From contig NZ_JAQMHX010000021.1 of NCBI RefSeq assembly GCF_028331445.1, positions 1 through 54,902 of the forward strand: DNA of 54,902 nucleotides. The letters run 5' to 3'. Positions 7,968-17,241 of the stretch are shown piece after piece. The stretch comes from Candidatus Phyllobacterium onerii (lineage in GTDB: Bacteria > Pseudomonadota > Alphaproteobacteria > Rhizobiales > Rhizobiaceae). The translations under genes and the position numbers were made by a program. Under the pieces are notes generated by a model. That model saw only the letters and a program-made list of their open reading frames with translations. It was not told where the DNA came from and searched no databases. Position 1 is the first letter of the stretch, and each line of letters opens with the position of its first letter.

Positions 7968-10900
7968 TCAATTCACAACCGTAGTCTTCTGTTCAGTCAC
8001 AAGCGTTGGCGGCGAGTAGAGCGGCGCGTCGACGAAATCAACAATGGTTTTTTTCAGTTTCGGCAGTTCGCTTTCGACATAATACATCATGTGCCCGCCC
8101 TCGAAATTGTGGATTGGAATGCGATCATGCAGGTTGACATCTTTGCCGTTGATCTTGACCGTCTTGTCGAGGTCGAGCTCGGATTGAAATGTCGGCGTTC
8201 TGCCATCGAAATAGCCGTGGGTGACCATCAGCTTCAGATCCGGCGCATAATTGAGTGCTTGGGTGATGTCGCCGAGGCTATTCGTCTTGGTTTTCTCGCC
8301 ACGCGATGACCAGTCCCAAGCAAAGCTTCCGGTTGTCACACTTAATGACGCTTCATAATAAGAGTCATTCTTGAAATTGAGATATTCCGGCAGGTATTCC
8401 TTGATTCGCCTGTGAAACGCCGGATCTTCCATAAAGGAGAAGTTGTAGTCTACCTTACCTGCGATACTCATACGCATATCGTAGTTGTTGAACGTGTATC
8501 CTGGTTTCAGTTTCGCCATGAAATTTTTTGGATTTATATTTATCCCGTTCGACCAGGTATTGGAAAGTCCAGTGAACCGCTCAAGCTCCTTGATGTAGGC
8601 TTTTCCGTCATCGGTCTGGCTGAACGCACTGAAAGTATTATCAAGAACCTTCCTTGTCGCTGGCAAGTTCGTCTCATTGGCAAATTTTCGCACTTCCTGC
8701 ATATATTCTGTGATTGTGCGATTGCCGCGTGCTGTGCTTTTCCCGAGGGCGTCCGCCGTCATGGCATAGGTGGGGAAAAAGCCGGCGCAGGGAGCAAACG
8801 CGTTATCGATACAATTACTGCCGAAATCCAGAACTGGCGAATGAAAGACCGAGCCGGTGAGCACCACGGCCGGTTTGCCCGACTTGTCTTCCTCATAGTC
8901 CGTTGTTCCGGCATCCAGCAGCAATTTGGTCAGAACCGGCACACGAATGCCGCCGCCATAGGATTCGCCATAGAGATATTTCGGCGAGCTCTGACGATTA
9001 TTCATATTGATATAGCGAGTAATAAAGTCTCGCATGACCTTCGCATCGACATCGACGCCCCAGAAATCCTTGTCTATATGAGCCTTGATGTCGGACGTGA
9101 TAGCATGGGAATAACCATCGCCAATCGGATCGACAAAGACGAGATCCGCCTTGTCGACAAGCGAATCGGCATTATCGACGAACGGAAAGTCCAGATATCG
9201 CTGCGTTGCCGCATTTGGCGGGAGAGTTGGATAGTCGAGCTTGATCCGTTTTGGTCCAAAAGCGCCAAGATGCATCCAGATTGATGCCTCGCCCGGTCCG
9301 CCGTTGAAAAAGAACATGACCGGACGTTTGTCCTTTGGCAAATCGTCCCGGGTGTAGCTCATGTAGAACACTGCCGCCTGCGGATCGCGTTTTGCCTCCG
9401 GGTTGGCCTTGTTCTTCTGCGCATAGGCAATAAGGTGCCCGGCCTTTGCAGTAAACCACACCGTCTTGTCGGCTAGCTGCATCGAATGTCGTTTGACCGC
9501 AGGGGCCTCATCGACCTTGTCAAAGGCGACAGTCGTATAGCTATGGCTTTTATAGGCGTTGTTGTCCTCCTTGACCCGGTCTTCCGGCGCATAGAGCTTG
9601 TAGGCGTCTTCGAGCTTGCCGGCGGCAGTCAGGAGTGCCGCTGCCTTGTCGATCAAGCCAGCCTTTTTGTATTGCTCGATGGCCTCTTCGGACTTTCCGG
9701 CAGCAGCCAGAAGGTCGCCAGCCTTTTCATTTTTTCCAGCCTTCTTGTACAATTCGATAGCTTCATCATTGAGCCCGGCATCGGTGAGAAACTTCCCCGC
9801 GTCGTCGAAACGCCCCGCATCGAATGCTGCCTGCGAGAGAATGCGGGCAGCGTCTAGCGTCGCCTTGTCCGTTGTGGCCTTGCCGTCCACCTTGATCCGT
9901 TCGAGTTCAAGGCCTGCTTTCCTGATATCTTCGGCTTTGTCTCCAGCCAGTTTGATCAGATCGTCGAGCTTCTTCTGCTCGGCGGCGATCTCACCGCTCT
10001 TGCCGTCTTCGCCTGCAAGCTTTTTCCAAGCCTCCTGCGCCGCTGCCAGTTTGTCTTGTGCAGTTTCGATATCATCAGAGAGGGTTTCGAAGGTCTTGCG
10101 TGCCGTCGCAATGTCGCCGCCACTGCCATCCTCGCCCTGCAGCTTATCCAAAGCTTCTCGCACTGATTTCAGCTTTTCGCTGGCAGTCGTGATCTGATCT
10201 TCAAACTCCACAAGCGTCTTACGTGCATTCGCGACCTTACCGCCCTTGCCATCCTCACCTATGAGATCAACAAGCTCGTTGAACGCCTTGGCAATCTTAC
10301 CGGGATTTTCGCCTGTGCCATCACCCGTTAAATCAAGCAGGGCCGTGCGCCTCTCCTCCAGCTCATTCTGGGCAAGGGCGATTGCGCCCGGATTGCCCGT
10401 AGTGCCGTCGCCCTTTAGCTCTTTCAGCTTTTCCTGCGCCTCAAAGATTGAGCCTTCACCCTTGCCATTGAGGATGGCAAGTTTCGCATTGAGATCGGCA
10501 AGCGAATCTGTCGCAATCTTGATGCCGCCACCCTTGCCATCCTCGCCCTCCAGGTCGATCAACCTATCTCTTGCCTCCTTGATGGACCCGCCTTTGCCGT
10601 CCTTTCCTTGAAGCTTCTCGAGCGATTCAGTTGCCTTGTTGAGCTCTTCCGTTTTTGCCTTTGTGTCTTCAACCAGCGTGTCGTAAGTTGCCTTCGCCAG
10701 ACCAATCGCGCTGCTCTTGTCTGCAATGCTACCCAGCTGTACCAATGTCTGCTTTGCCGTTTCAATGTCGGCTACCTTGCGGTCGGCTTGGCTGATCAGA
10801 TCCGCAAGATATGCTTTCTGCGTGGCGATCTCGCCGCCCTTGCCGTCCTCACCCAGCAGCCGGTTAAGTTCAGCTGTGGCACTCCCAATCGCTGACCTCA

Positions 10901-11120
10901 GCTCTTTCTGCTTGGCTTCCAGAGCCGCGATCTCGCCGGCAAGAACGATCTTGTCCTTTTTTCCGGCCTCTTTTTGCGCATTTACCTTCTCCAACTCAGC
11001 CTTTGCATTGGCCAGATCGGAAAAGGTACTGTCCGCTTCTTTTTTGGTCGTGGCAGTGTCCGAGCCATTACAGGCGGAAAGGCCAAGGACGGCCGCAAGC
11101 AATAAATAACGAAAATTCAT
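7968..11120 (-). CDS. S10 carboxypeptidase-like lipoprotein with N-terminal coiled-coil and TPR-like extension
   Basis: A 1050-residue lipoprotein, about 370 residues longer than its paralogues. The lipobox LGLSAC (Cys17) is followed by DSTF. Residues about 35-380 are Ala/Glu/Lys-rich helix broken by nine loops of the type GEDGKGGxI (first at 90-96; variants include GKDGKGG and GDGTGENPG). Residues about 430-510 hold TPR-like helical repeats built on AGKxExAxxLLxxAG. The S10 domain fills about 525-1050 with FFFNGGPG, YLYGESYGGG (Ser720), HGYFDGRTP and FEGGHMMYY. The extension may form a stalk or partner-binding rod; no such S10 fusion is familiar to me. It is the first gene of the array, downstream of murI, and probably has its own promoter in the 123 bases between. 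Confidence 0.85.
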   Translation of the reverse strand: MNFRYLLLAAVLGLSACNGSDTATTKKEADSTFSDLANAKAELEKVNAQKEAGKKDKIVLAGEIAALEAKQKELRSAIGSATAELNRLLGEDGKGGEIATQKAYLADLISQADRKVADIETAKQTLVQLGSIADKSSAIGLAKATYDTLVEDTKAKTEELNKATESLEKLQGKDGKGGSIKEARDRLIDLEGEDGKGGGIKIATDSLADLNAKLAILNGKGEGSIFEAQEKLKELKGDGTTGNPGAIALAQNELEERRTALLDLTGDGTGENPGKIAKAFNELVDLIGEDGKGGKVANARKTLVEFEDQITTASEKLKSVREALDKLQGEDGSGGDIATARKTFETLSDDIETAQDKLAAAQEAWKKLAGEDGKSGEIAAEQKKLDDLIKLAGDKAEDIRKAGLELERIKVDGKATTDKATLDAARILSQAAFDAGRFDDAGKFLTDAGLNDEAIELYKKAGKNEKAGDLLAAAGKSEEAIEQYKKAGLIDKAAALLTAAGKLEDAYKLYAPEDRVKEDNNAYKSHSYTTVAFDKVDEAPAVKRHSMQLADKTVWFTAKAGHLIAYAQKNKANPEAKRDPQAAVFYMSYTRDDLPKDKRPVMFFFNGGPGEASIWMHLGAFGPKRIKLDYPTLPPNAATQRYLDFPFVDNADSLVDKADLVFVDPIGDGYSHAITSDIKAHIDKDFWGVDVDAKVMRDFITRYINMNNRQSSPKYLYGESYGGGIRVPVLTKLLLDAGTTDYEEDKSGKPAVVLTGSVFHSPVLDFGSNCIDNAFAPCAGFFPTYAMTADALGKSTARGNRTITEYMQEVRKFANETNLPATRKVLDNTFSAFSQTDDGKAYIKELERFTGLSNTWSNGININPKNFMAKLKPGYTFNNYDMRMSIAGKVDYNFSFMEDPAFHRRIKEYLPEYLNFKNDSYYEASLSVTTGSFAWDWSSRGEKTKTNSLGDITQALNYAPDLKLMVTHGYFDGRTPTFQSELDLDKTVKINGKDVNLHDRIPIHNFEGGHMMYYVESELPKLKKTIVDFVDAPLYSPPTLVTEQKTTVVN

Positions 11121-11243
11121 AAGTGCTCTCTGAAAAGCTCAAAAAGCAACTTTTGGCGGCGGCAGGTTGTGGGGTCAATTCGACGATAGTCGCAATTTGT
11201 CTATTTTTTTATCGCTCGGCTCGCGTGACCCACTATTAGGCAG

Positions 11244-12047
11244 TCACACTGTTGCAAGCCCGAAGCCCTGCATGAGCCGCCTTGTCGAGAAATCCGGATT
11301 GCCCGAGGTGAAGATGGCGATGTCGTCACCATGTTCGGGCTCGGCGCCGGTGCCGTTCGGTTTGATCAGGGACACAGCGCGGCGGGCGATCGCCTCGGCC
11401 GGATCGAGCCAGTCGACCGGCCAGGGTGCAAGGCGCCGGAAAACATTGGCGAGAAAGGGATAATGGGTGCAGGCAAGGACGACGATATCGGTGCGATCGC
11501 CGCCATTTTCATAAAAACATGGTGCGATTTCTGCCCGGATGGCTTCGTCATCGATGTGGTCGCCGCGAATATGCGCTTCGGCCATGGCAGCCAGATTCTG
11601 GCTGCCGACAAGGCGCACATGGCACTTCGTGGCGAAAGACTGGATGAGATCGCGCGTATACGCCCGCTTGACGGTGCCCGGCGTCGCCAGCACGCTGACG
11701 AAGCCCGACGAGGTACGCTCGGCGGCCGGCTTGATCGCGGGGACAGTGCCGACGAACGGCACAGCCGGATAGGCCTTGCGAAGATCATCGAGCACCAGCG
11801 TCGAGGCGGTGTTGCAGGCGATGATCGCAATCTCCGGGTTGTGCTCGGCGATGACGCCCGCGAACATATCGACAATGCGGGAGCACAGGGCGCCCTCCTC
11901 CCATTCGCCATAAGGAAAACCGGCATCGTCGGCAATATAGACGAACCGCCGGTCCGGCATCAGCACCCGCGCCTCGCGCAAAACGGTCAGGCCGCCAATC
12001 CCGCTGTCGAAGACGATGATTGGCCGGTCCGCTGTTTCTTCACTCAT
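11244..12047 (-). CDS. murI: Glutamate racemase
   Basis: A 267-residue cytoplasmic enzyme that interconverts L- and D-glutamate, supplying D-Glu for peptidoglycan. The defining motifs are FDSGIGG near residue 13 (catalytic Asp region), IACNTAS (first catalytic Cys) and LACTHYP (second catalytic Cys, followed by the partner His). Its length is normal for the family. Its start overlaps the end of the upstream tRNA methyltransferase gene by 8 bases, indicating translational coupling. A damaged partial copy of its 3' end lies about 4 kb downstream within the S10 array, but this copy is intact. Confidence 0.95.
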   Translation of the reverse strand: MSEETADRPIIVFDSGIGGLTVLREARVLMPDRRFVYIADDAGFPYGEWEEGALCSRIVDMFAGVIAEHNPEIAIIACNTASTLVLDDLRKAYPAVPFVGTVPAIKPAAERTSSGFVSVLATPGTVKRAYTRDLIQSFATKCHVRLVGSQNLAAMAEAHIRGDHIDDEAIRAEIAPCFYENGGDRTDIVVLACTHYPFLANVFRRLAPWPVDWLDPAEAIARRAVSLIKPNGTGAEPEHGDDIAIFTSGNPDFSTRRLMQGFGLATV

Positions 12048-12891
12048 CGCCTGGCTGATCCCCGCTGATTTTCTTCACTGGTGGTTTCTCGCGCTTGCGC
12101 CCTTCCGGCGCACCGGAGCCGCGCGGCGTCTTCGGACTGAAATAGTCGAGCGAGACAAGAACGCCGCGCAGGAGTTTCAGTTCGGAATCGGAAAAGCCCG
12201 CCCTTGTGAGCACGCCGCGCAGATTGTTGACCATAATCTCCTTGCGCGCCATCGGCCGGAAATAGCCGCGCGCCTGCAAGGCATCTTCGAGGTGGTTGAA
12301 GAAGCCCTGCAACTGTTCCTTTGGCGCAGGCTCGAGTTCGGGACCACGAAAAGCGGTGTCGGTATGTTTCTCCAGACCTGACTTCATCCACTCATAGGAC
12401 ATGAGCAAAACCGCCTGTGCAATATTCAGCGACGAGAACGCCGGATTGACCGGAAAGGTCACAAGCTCATCCGCAAGGCTGACTTCGTCATTATTGAGGC
12501 CGAAGCGCTCGCGCCCGAAAAGAATGCCGGTCTTCTCGCCATTGTTGAAACGCTGGCGCAGGACGTGGCCTGCTTCGACAGGGCCGCGAACCTGCTTGAA
12601 GGCGTCACGCTCGCGCGCCGTGGTCGCATAGACGAAATGCAGATCCTTGATCGCCGATGGCAGGTCGTCGAAGACCTGTGCCGCATCGATGATATGGTCG
12701 GCGCGGCTCGCGGCAGAGCGCGCCTTGTCGTTGGGAAATTCCTCGCGCGGCTTGACCAGGCGCAGCTCCGCCAGACCGAAATTCGCCATGGCCCGCGCCA
12801 CCATGCCGATGTTTTCCGGCAGTTGCGGTTCCACCAGAATGATCGCCGGGCCTTCGGCGATAAGGGTGCGCTGTCTGTCTGTACCGGCCAT
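12040..12891 (-). CDS. trmJ: tRNA 2'-O-methyltransferase, TrmJ/SpoU family
   Basis: A 283-residue SPOUT-fold methyltransferase. The three SpoU motifs are clear: [16 protein letters not shown] (motif 1), [11 protein letters not shown] (motif 2) and [14 protein letters not shown] (motif 3), which form the trefoil-knot site for S-adenosylmethionine. The early position of motif 1 and the C-terminal helical extension fit TrmJ, which methylates the ribose of residue 32 in the tRNA anticodon loop. The end is Lys/Pro-rich and probably disordered. It overlaps murI by 8 bases, forming a two-gene operon; this trmJ-murI-icd neighbourhood is familiar in Brucella-like genomes. Confidence 0.88.
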   Translation of the reverse strand: MAGTDRQRTLIAEGPAIILVEPQLPENIGMVARAMANFGLAELRLVKPREEFPNDKARSAASRADHIIDAAQVFDDLPSAIKDLHFVYATTARERDAFKQVRGPVEAGHVLRQRFNNGEKTGILFGRERFGLNNDEVSLADELVTFPVNPAFSSLNIAQAVLLMSYEWMKSGLEKHTDTAFRGPELEPAPKEQLQGFFNHLEDALQARGYFRPMARKEIMVNNLRGVLTRAGFSDSELKLLRGVLVSLDYFSPKTPRGSGAPEGRKREKPPVKKISGDQPGDE

Positions 12892-12950
12892 TTTTAATCC
12901 TTCGCTGACGTTGCGCCGTCATAGCTCGCGTTTTTTTGATGGGCAATGCT

Positions 12951-13073
12951 GCTGTGCGTGGTTCGACAAGCTCACCATGAGGGAGGTTGGTTGATTGCAT
13001 GAGGATGCTTCTGCGCTGGCGCCCCTGCAAAACTCCATTTCCCTCATGGTGAGCTTGTCGAACCACGCACAGC
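12951..13073. repeat. Long inverted repeat upstream of icd
   Basis: The left arm at 12951-12984 (GCTGTGCGTGGTTCGACAAG onward) is matched by its reverse complement at 13040-13073, a nearly perfect 34-base pairing around a loop of about 55 bases. The core TTCGACAAGCTCACCATGAG is a recurrent dispersed palindrome in this bacterial group. It sits between the divergently transcribed trmJ and icd genes. The rest of this 349-base gap holds no gene; the icd promoter is presumably right of the repeat. Confidence 0.85.
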
Positions 13074-13240
13074 GCCATTGCCATCCTGCGAGGGCTCCAA
13101 AGCCGAATATTTCAGAAACACCCTCAAACCATCGCATCCCTCACTTTGCGTTCTGCAATCGCGGTGCTATAGGGGCGCGAACCCTCACTTTAATCCCGTG
13201 CTGACACTCCCAGACGCAGCAAAAAAGAGGCTGACACTTC

Positions 13241-14455
13241 ATGGCAAAGATCAAGGTTGCAAATCCGGTCGTCGAGCTTGATGGCGACGAGATGACTCGT
13301 ATCATCTGGCAATATATCAAGGAAAAGCTGATCCATCCTTACCTCGATATCGACCTGAAATATTACGACCTCGGGATCGAGCATCGCGATGCGACCAACG
13401 ATCAGGTGACAATCGATGCAGCCAACGCGATCAAGCAATATGGCGTTGGCGTCAAATGCGCCACAATCACCCCGGACGAACAGCGCGTTGAGGAATTCGG
13501 CCTGAAGAAAATGTGGAAGTCGCCCAACGGCACGATCCGCAACATTCTCGGCGGCGTCATCTTCCGCGAACCGATCATTGCCAAGAACGTTCCCCGCCTT
13601 GTTCCAGGCTGGACTCAACCAATCATCGTCGGCCGTCATGCTTTCGGCGACCAGTACCGCGCCACCGATTTCAAGTTCCCCGGCAAGGGCAAACTATCGA
13701 TCAAGTTCGTCGGCGACGATGGCGAGACCATCGAGCACGAAGTCTACGACGCACCAGGCGCCGGCGTTGCGATGGCCATGTACAATCTGGACGACTCGAT
13801 CCGCGACTTTGCCCGCGCCTCGTTGAACTATGCCCACAATCGTGGCGTTCCCTGCTATCTGTCGACCAAGAACACCATCCTCAAGGCCTATGATGGCCGC
13901 TTCAAGGATATCTTCCAGGAAGTGTTCGACGCAGAATTCAAGGACAAGTTCGCAGCCAAGAAGATCACCTATGAACATCGCCTGATCGATGACATGGTCG
14001 CGTCGGCGCTGAAGTGGTCCGGCGGTTATGTCTGGGCCTGCAAGAACTATGACGGCGACGTGCAGTCCGACATCGTGGCGCAGGGTTTTGGCTCGCTCGG
14101 CCTGATGACCTCCGTGCTGATGACGCCGGACGGCCAGACCGTTGAAGCTGAGGCCGCGCACGGCACCGTGACCCGCCATTATCGCCAGCACCAGAAGGGC
14201 GAAGAGACCTCGACCAACTCCATCGCTTCGATCTTCGCCTGGACGCGAGGACTTGCGCACCGTGCCAAGCTCGACGGCAATGCCGAACTCGAGCGCTTCA
14301 GCCATACGCTGGAAAAAGTCTGCGTGGATACGGTTGAATCCGGCTACATGACCAAGGATCTCGCCCTGCTCATCGGCCCGGACCAGCCCTGGCTGTCGAC
14401 TACAGGCTTCCTCGACAAGATCAACGAAAACCTGTCGAAAGCCATGGCTGCCTGA
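13241..14455 (+). CDS. icd: NADP-dependent isocitrate dehydrogenase
   Basis: A 404-residue homodimer-type isocitrate dehydrogenase that oxidises isocitrate to 2-oxoglutarate and CO2 with NADP in the citric acid cycle. The N-terminus [14 protein letters not shown], the substrate-binding [12 protein letters not shown] segment, [11 protein letters not shown] and the C-terminal [13 protein letters not shown] cofactor region match the eukaryote-like class found in Rhizobiales. The length is normal. A purine-rich AGAGG lies about ten bases before the ATG. It is monocistronic, ending at a strong terminator. Confidence 0.96.
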   Translation: MAKIKVANPVVELDGDEMTRIIWQYIKEKLIHPYLDIDLKYYDLGIEHRDATNDQVTIDAANAIKQYGVGVKCATITPDEQRVEEFGLKKMWKSPNGTIRNILGGVIFREPIIAKNVPRLVPGWTQPIIVGRHAFGDQYRATDFKFPGKGKLSIKFVGDDGETIEHEVYDAPGAGVAMAMYNLDDSIRDFARASLNYAHNRGVPCYLSTKNTILKAYDGRFKDIFQEVFDAEFKDKFAAKKITYEHRLIDDMVASALKWSGGYVWACKNYDGDVQSDIVAQGFGSLGLMTSVLMTPDGQTVEAEAAHGTVTRHYRQHQKGEETSTNSIASIFAWTRGLAHRAKLDGNAELERFSHTLEKVCVDTVESGYMTKDLALLIGPDQPWLSTTGFLDKINENLSKAMAA

Positions 14456-14475
14456 TCCGGCACTTGATGCAACAC

Positions 14476-14500
14476 AAGCCCCGGTTCGCCGGGGCTTTTT
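14476..14500 (+). terminator. Rho-independent terminator of icd
   Basis: AAGCCCCGG and CCGGGGCTT pair around a TTCG tetraloop, followed by TTTTT. The hairpin starts 20 bases after the icd stop. Confidence 0.92.
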
Positions 14501-14593
14501 ATATTGTCAAATTGAAAACCCAAATATACGACAGCATTGTTGACATAATAGCGAATTTGCGGTCGAGTGACTTTGCACCATGGGAGGAATGAA

Positions 14594-15829
14594 ATGAGCG
14601 ACTGGGATGCCCGCTATTCGGCACGCACCGGCAAGATGCGCGCTTCGGAAGTTCGCGAGCTGTTGAAGCTGCTTGACCAGCCGGACATCATCTCGTTCGC
14701 TGGCGGCATTCCAGACCCGGCGCTGTTTCCAAAAGATGCTATCAAGGACGCCTATGCTGCAGTCCTGAACGAGAATGCGGATGCAGCGCTGCAATATTCG
14801 GTCAGTGAAGGCTACAAGCCGCTGCGGCAATGGCTGGTGCAGTACATGGCCTCGCTCGGTGTTGCCTGCACCATCGACAACATCATCATCACCACCGGAT
14901 CGCAGCAGGCGCTCGACTACCTCGGCAAACTGTTCATTTCGCCAGGTGACACGATCCTCACCACATGGCCGACCTATCTCGGCGCACTGCAGGCATTCAA
15001 TGCCTATGAGCCACACTATGATCGCCTGATCCCGGAGGGTGGCAACATGACGCCTGACGCCTACAGGGCCAATGCGCGGGCGGCGGGAGGCCAGGTGAAA
15101 CTCGCCTATCTCACCAGTGATTTTTCCAACCCGACCGGCGAAACCATCGGCCGCAGCGATCGCATGAAGCTGATCGAGCTGGCGCACGAACTCGATATTC
15201 CGCTGATCGAGGATGCCGCCTATCGCGCTCTACGCTACGAGGGAGAGAATGCACCCTCATTGCTGGCGCTGGATATCGAGTGCGAAGGCCATATCGACCA
15301 GACACGCGTCCTCTATTCCGGCAGCTTCTCGAAAACACTGACGCCCGGTTTGCGCGTTGGCTGGATTTGCGCCGCTCATCCGGTCATCAGCAAATTGGTC
15401 CTGATCAAGCAGGCGGCGGACCTGCACAGCCCGACCATCAACCAGATGGTCATTCACCACGTGGCGGAGCGCCATTTCGATGCGCAGGTGGAGAAGGCCA
15501 GAAACCATTACCGGCAACGGCGCGATCATATGCTGAACGCCTTGGCACGATATATGCCGGAAGGCGTAACCTGGACAAAGCCGGAGGGCGGCATGTTCGT
15601 CTGGATGACGCTGCCGGACCATATGGATGGTGCGGCGCTGCTGGCCCGTTCGATCGAGCAGATCCGCGTGGCTTTCGTGCCGGGTGCGGCCTTCCACGCC
15701 GATGGCACGGGCAGGAACACGATAAGGCTGAACTTCTCCCTGCCAGACGCCGAAGCGATCGATACAGGCATGCAGCGGCTTGGCGGACTGATCAGAAGCG
15801 AAATGGAGCACGTAAGAGCCCAACCGTAA
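14594..15829 (+). CDS. PLP-dependent class I/II aminotransferase (2-aminoadipate/MocR-like)
   Basis: A 411-residue fold-type I aminotransferase. Recognisable parts are ISFAGGIPDPALFP near the start, TTGSQQALDYLGKLF, the aspartate region IPLIEDAAYRALRY, and the pyridoxal phosphate lysine in SGSFSKTLTPGLRVGW. This pattern matches 2-aminoadipate/LysN-type and multi-substrate aminotransferases related to the catalytic half of MocR regulators; there is no GntR DNA-binding domain here. The ATG at 14594 follows GGGAGGA; the upstream in-frame ATG at 14567 has no good ribosome site. The amino donor cannot be deduced. It is likely monocistronic. Confidence 0.88.
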   Translation: MSDWDARYSARTGKMRASEVRELLKLLDQPDIISFAGGIPDPALFPKDAIKDAYAAVLNENADAALQYSVSEGYKPLRQWLVQYMASLGVACTIDNIIITTGSQQALDYLGKLFISPGDTILTTWPTYLGALQAFNAYEPHYDRLIPEGGNMTPDAYRANARAAGGQVKLAYLTSDFSNPTGETIGRSDRMKLIELAHELDIPLIEDAAYRALRYEGENAPSLLALDIECEGHIDQTRVLYSGSFSKTLTPGLRVGWICAAHPVISKLVLIKQAADLHSPTINQMVIHHVAERHFDAQVEKARNHYRQRRDHMLNALARYMPEGVTWTKPEGGMFVWMTLPDHMDGAALLARSIEQIRVAFVPGAAFHADGTGRNTIRLNFSLPDAEAIDTGMQRLGGLIRSEMEHVRAQP

Positions 15830-15854
15830 ATCTGCCATGGAGGGCTGCAACCGG

Positions 15855-15930
15855 CGTTTTTCTGCGCTCCGATGCTCACGTACCAAACGTACGCTGCGCT
15901 TCGGTGCTCGAAAACCACCATTTTCGCCGC
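15855..15930. repeat. Dispersed intergenic element, copy A
   Basis: After the aminotransferase gene lies an imperfect palindrome around ACGTACCAAACGTACG, with flanks TTTTCTGCGCTCCG and GCTCGAAAACCACCAT. A related sequence sharing TTTTCTG, GCTCCG and CTCGAAAACCAC occurs at 39799-39872 after another gene, so this is a repeated element and not unique sequence. Confidence 0.5.
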
Positions 15931-16061
15931 CCCATGACAAATTTCGTTTAGACTCTGGAAAATAGCCCCGCAGCGCGGCAAGTATTTACTGGATCGCAAG
16001 TCCCACGTTCCTGCGGTATGATGGAGTGTCACAGCGCCATCGAACCAGGGGGACTGAAACG

Positions 16062-16376
16062 ATGACCACGCAGCATTTCTTTTTCCGCTTGATCCCGCCG
16101 CGCCCGACCTTTGCCGACGATATGGACGATGACGAACAGGAATTGATGCGCCAGCATGTGACCTATGTCGGCGAATATTTCGAAGAGGGAACCGTTCTCG
16201 CCTATGGCCCGGTGCAGGACCCGGACGGCTGGTTCGGCATCGCCCTCCTCGAAGTCATGGATCACAATCAAGCAGTACAATTTGCCGAGAACGACCCGAC
16301 GGTGATGGCGGGACTGAACAGCTACAGCATCGCGCCGATGCATATTGCAGCCGCGCGGGGGTTTCGCGCGGGGTAG
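16062..16376 (+). CDS. YCII-domain protein
   Basis: A 104-residue YciI-like protein with a ferredoxin-like alpha/beta fold. The order FFFRLIPPRP, a helix with MRQHVTYVGEYFEEGTVLAYGPV, then WFGIALLEVMDHNQAVQFAENDP and a final strand matches the YCII family, whose conserved His and Asp line a small pocket. Function is mostly unknown, with roles in breakdown of chlorinated aromatics or as dimeric small-molecule enzymes suggested for some members. The ATG at 16062 has AGGGGGA upstream; the GTG at 16026 lacks one. It is convergent with the lipoprotein gene at 16384, only 7 bases apart. Confidence 0.8.
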   Translation: MTTQHFFFRLIPPRPTFADDMDDDEQELMRQHVTYVGEYFEEGTVLAYGPVQDPDGWFGIALLEVMDHNQAVQFAENDPTVMAGLNSYSIAPMHIAAARGFRAG

Positions 16377-16383
16377 GCTATAC

Positions 16384-16944
16384 TTACAACACGCTTTCTG
16401 GGTCGACAGACGATCCTTCAATGGGCTCGCGCGCAGGAGCCGAAATCACTGGTGAGTCCACTGTCGGTAAGCCAAGTTTGCCTTGCAGGCCTAGTACCTG
16501 GCTAAAAGCCTGAGCTGGAATCCGACCAGTTACGTTTCCGAGTTTGCCGATCAACTCGAATTCAAGACCGTTGACTGCGGCCGAGTTGAATTGGGACTCA
16601 TCTAATAACACCATACCGGATTCAATCGCCGGGCACGCTCCATCCCGACATCTCCTCGTGCGGATTACACCCTTTTTATAGTGAAGTTGCTTACCAAAGC
16701 TCCATGCCTCGTTGATGAGAAGTCGATTCCGAGTAGAATATGTTGTCGAAAACCCATAGTCCGAATTGGACGAAATGAAGGCACGTATGTACAGCCCATC
16801 ATACGTGCCTACGGCAGCATTGATATACGAGCCATAGGCCATTTTGACACCCAAATGGACATCGCTGGCTATGTGAGGCGGTGGATTAGGTATACAGGAA
16901 CTCAACGCGATGACGACAAACAAAAGATTTAACAATTGCTTCAC
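16384..16944 (-). CDS. Putative lipoprotein of unknown function
   Basis: A 186-residue protein starting at a GTG (16944) with AGAGGA four bases before it; the longer frame to 17058 adds a tail that does not look like a signal peptide. The hydrophobic run LLNLLFVVIALSSC is a lipoprotein signal with its lipobox Cys at residue 17, followed by Pro-rich PNPPP. The mature part is mixed strand-like sequence with one Cys pair around TRRCRDGAC. I do not recognise the family. The gene and the AT-rich DNA upstream differ in base composition from the flanking core genes, which suggests a recent arrival, but the frame and ribosome site make it a credible gene. Confidence 0.6.
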   Translation of the reverse strand: MKQLLNLLFVVIALSSCIPNPPPHIASDVHLGVKMAYGSYINAAVGTYDGLYIRAFISSNSDYGFSTTYSTRNRLLINEAWSFGKQLHYKKGVIRTRRCRDGACPAIESGMVLLDESQFNSAAVNGLEFELIGKLGNVTGRIPAQAFSQVLGLQGKLGLPTVDSPVISAPAREPIEGSSVDPESVL

Positions 16945-17204
16945 AGCATCCTCTAATCTTTTAATAAACAAATACTTTGTATAAGTATAAAATCTACAGA
17001 CTTCGGTATGCGTAAACTTCCGATCCTCTGTCTTTAAACTTGTATAAAAAAGCACCAAGAAACTGGCGCGAAGCGGCTACAAAAATGTTATTAGAAACCG
17101 ATCGATGCGAATGATGCGCAAACAACTAGAACAAATCAAGTTACTTCTCATTAATCAATAAGTCTCAAATACCAATAAATGTCCAATATCAACTTGGAAT
17201 AGAA
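16945..17204. other. AT-rich gap between the lipoprotein gene and alaS
   Basis: About 260 bases, clearly richer in A and T than the surroundings, with no credible gene. It must hold the promoter of the lipoprotein gene, for which TATAAG and TATAAT-like strings near 16975-16990 are candidates. Confidence 0.5.
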
Positions 17205-17231
17205 TCCAGCCGCGCAATACACGCGGCTGGA
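17205..17231 (-). terminator. Hairpin downstream of alaS
   Basis: TCCAGCCGCG and CGCGGCTGGA form a perfect 10-base stem with a 7-base loop, 10 bases after the alaS stop. The tail in the transcript direction has only a weak U run, so it may be a pausing or mRNA-end hairpin and not a strict intrinsic terminator. Confidence 0.65.
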
Positions 17232-17241
17232 ATGATAAAAG

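Noticed and set aside
9616..11109. Long plus-strand open frames rich in Ser, Pro and Leu
   Set aside because: They lie opposite the Ala/Gly/Lys-rich coiled-coil part of the 1050-residue S10 gene and have the composition of an antisense shadow.
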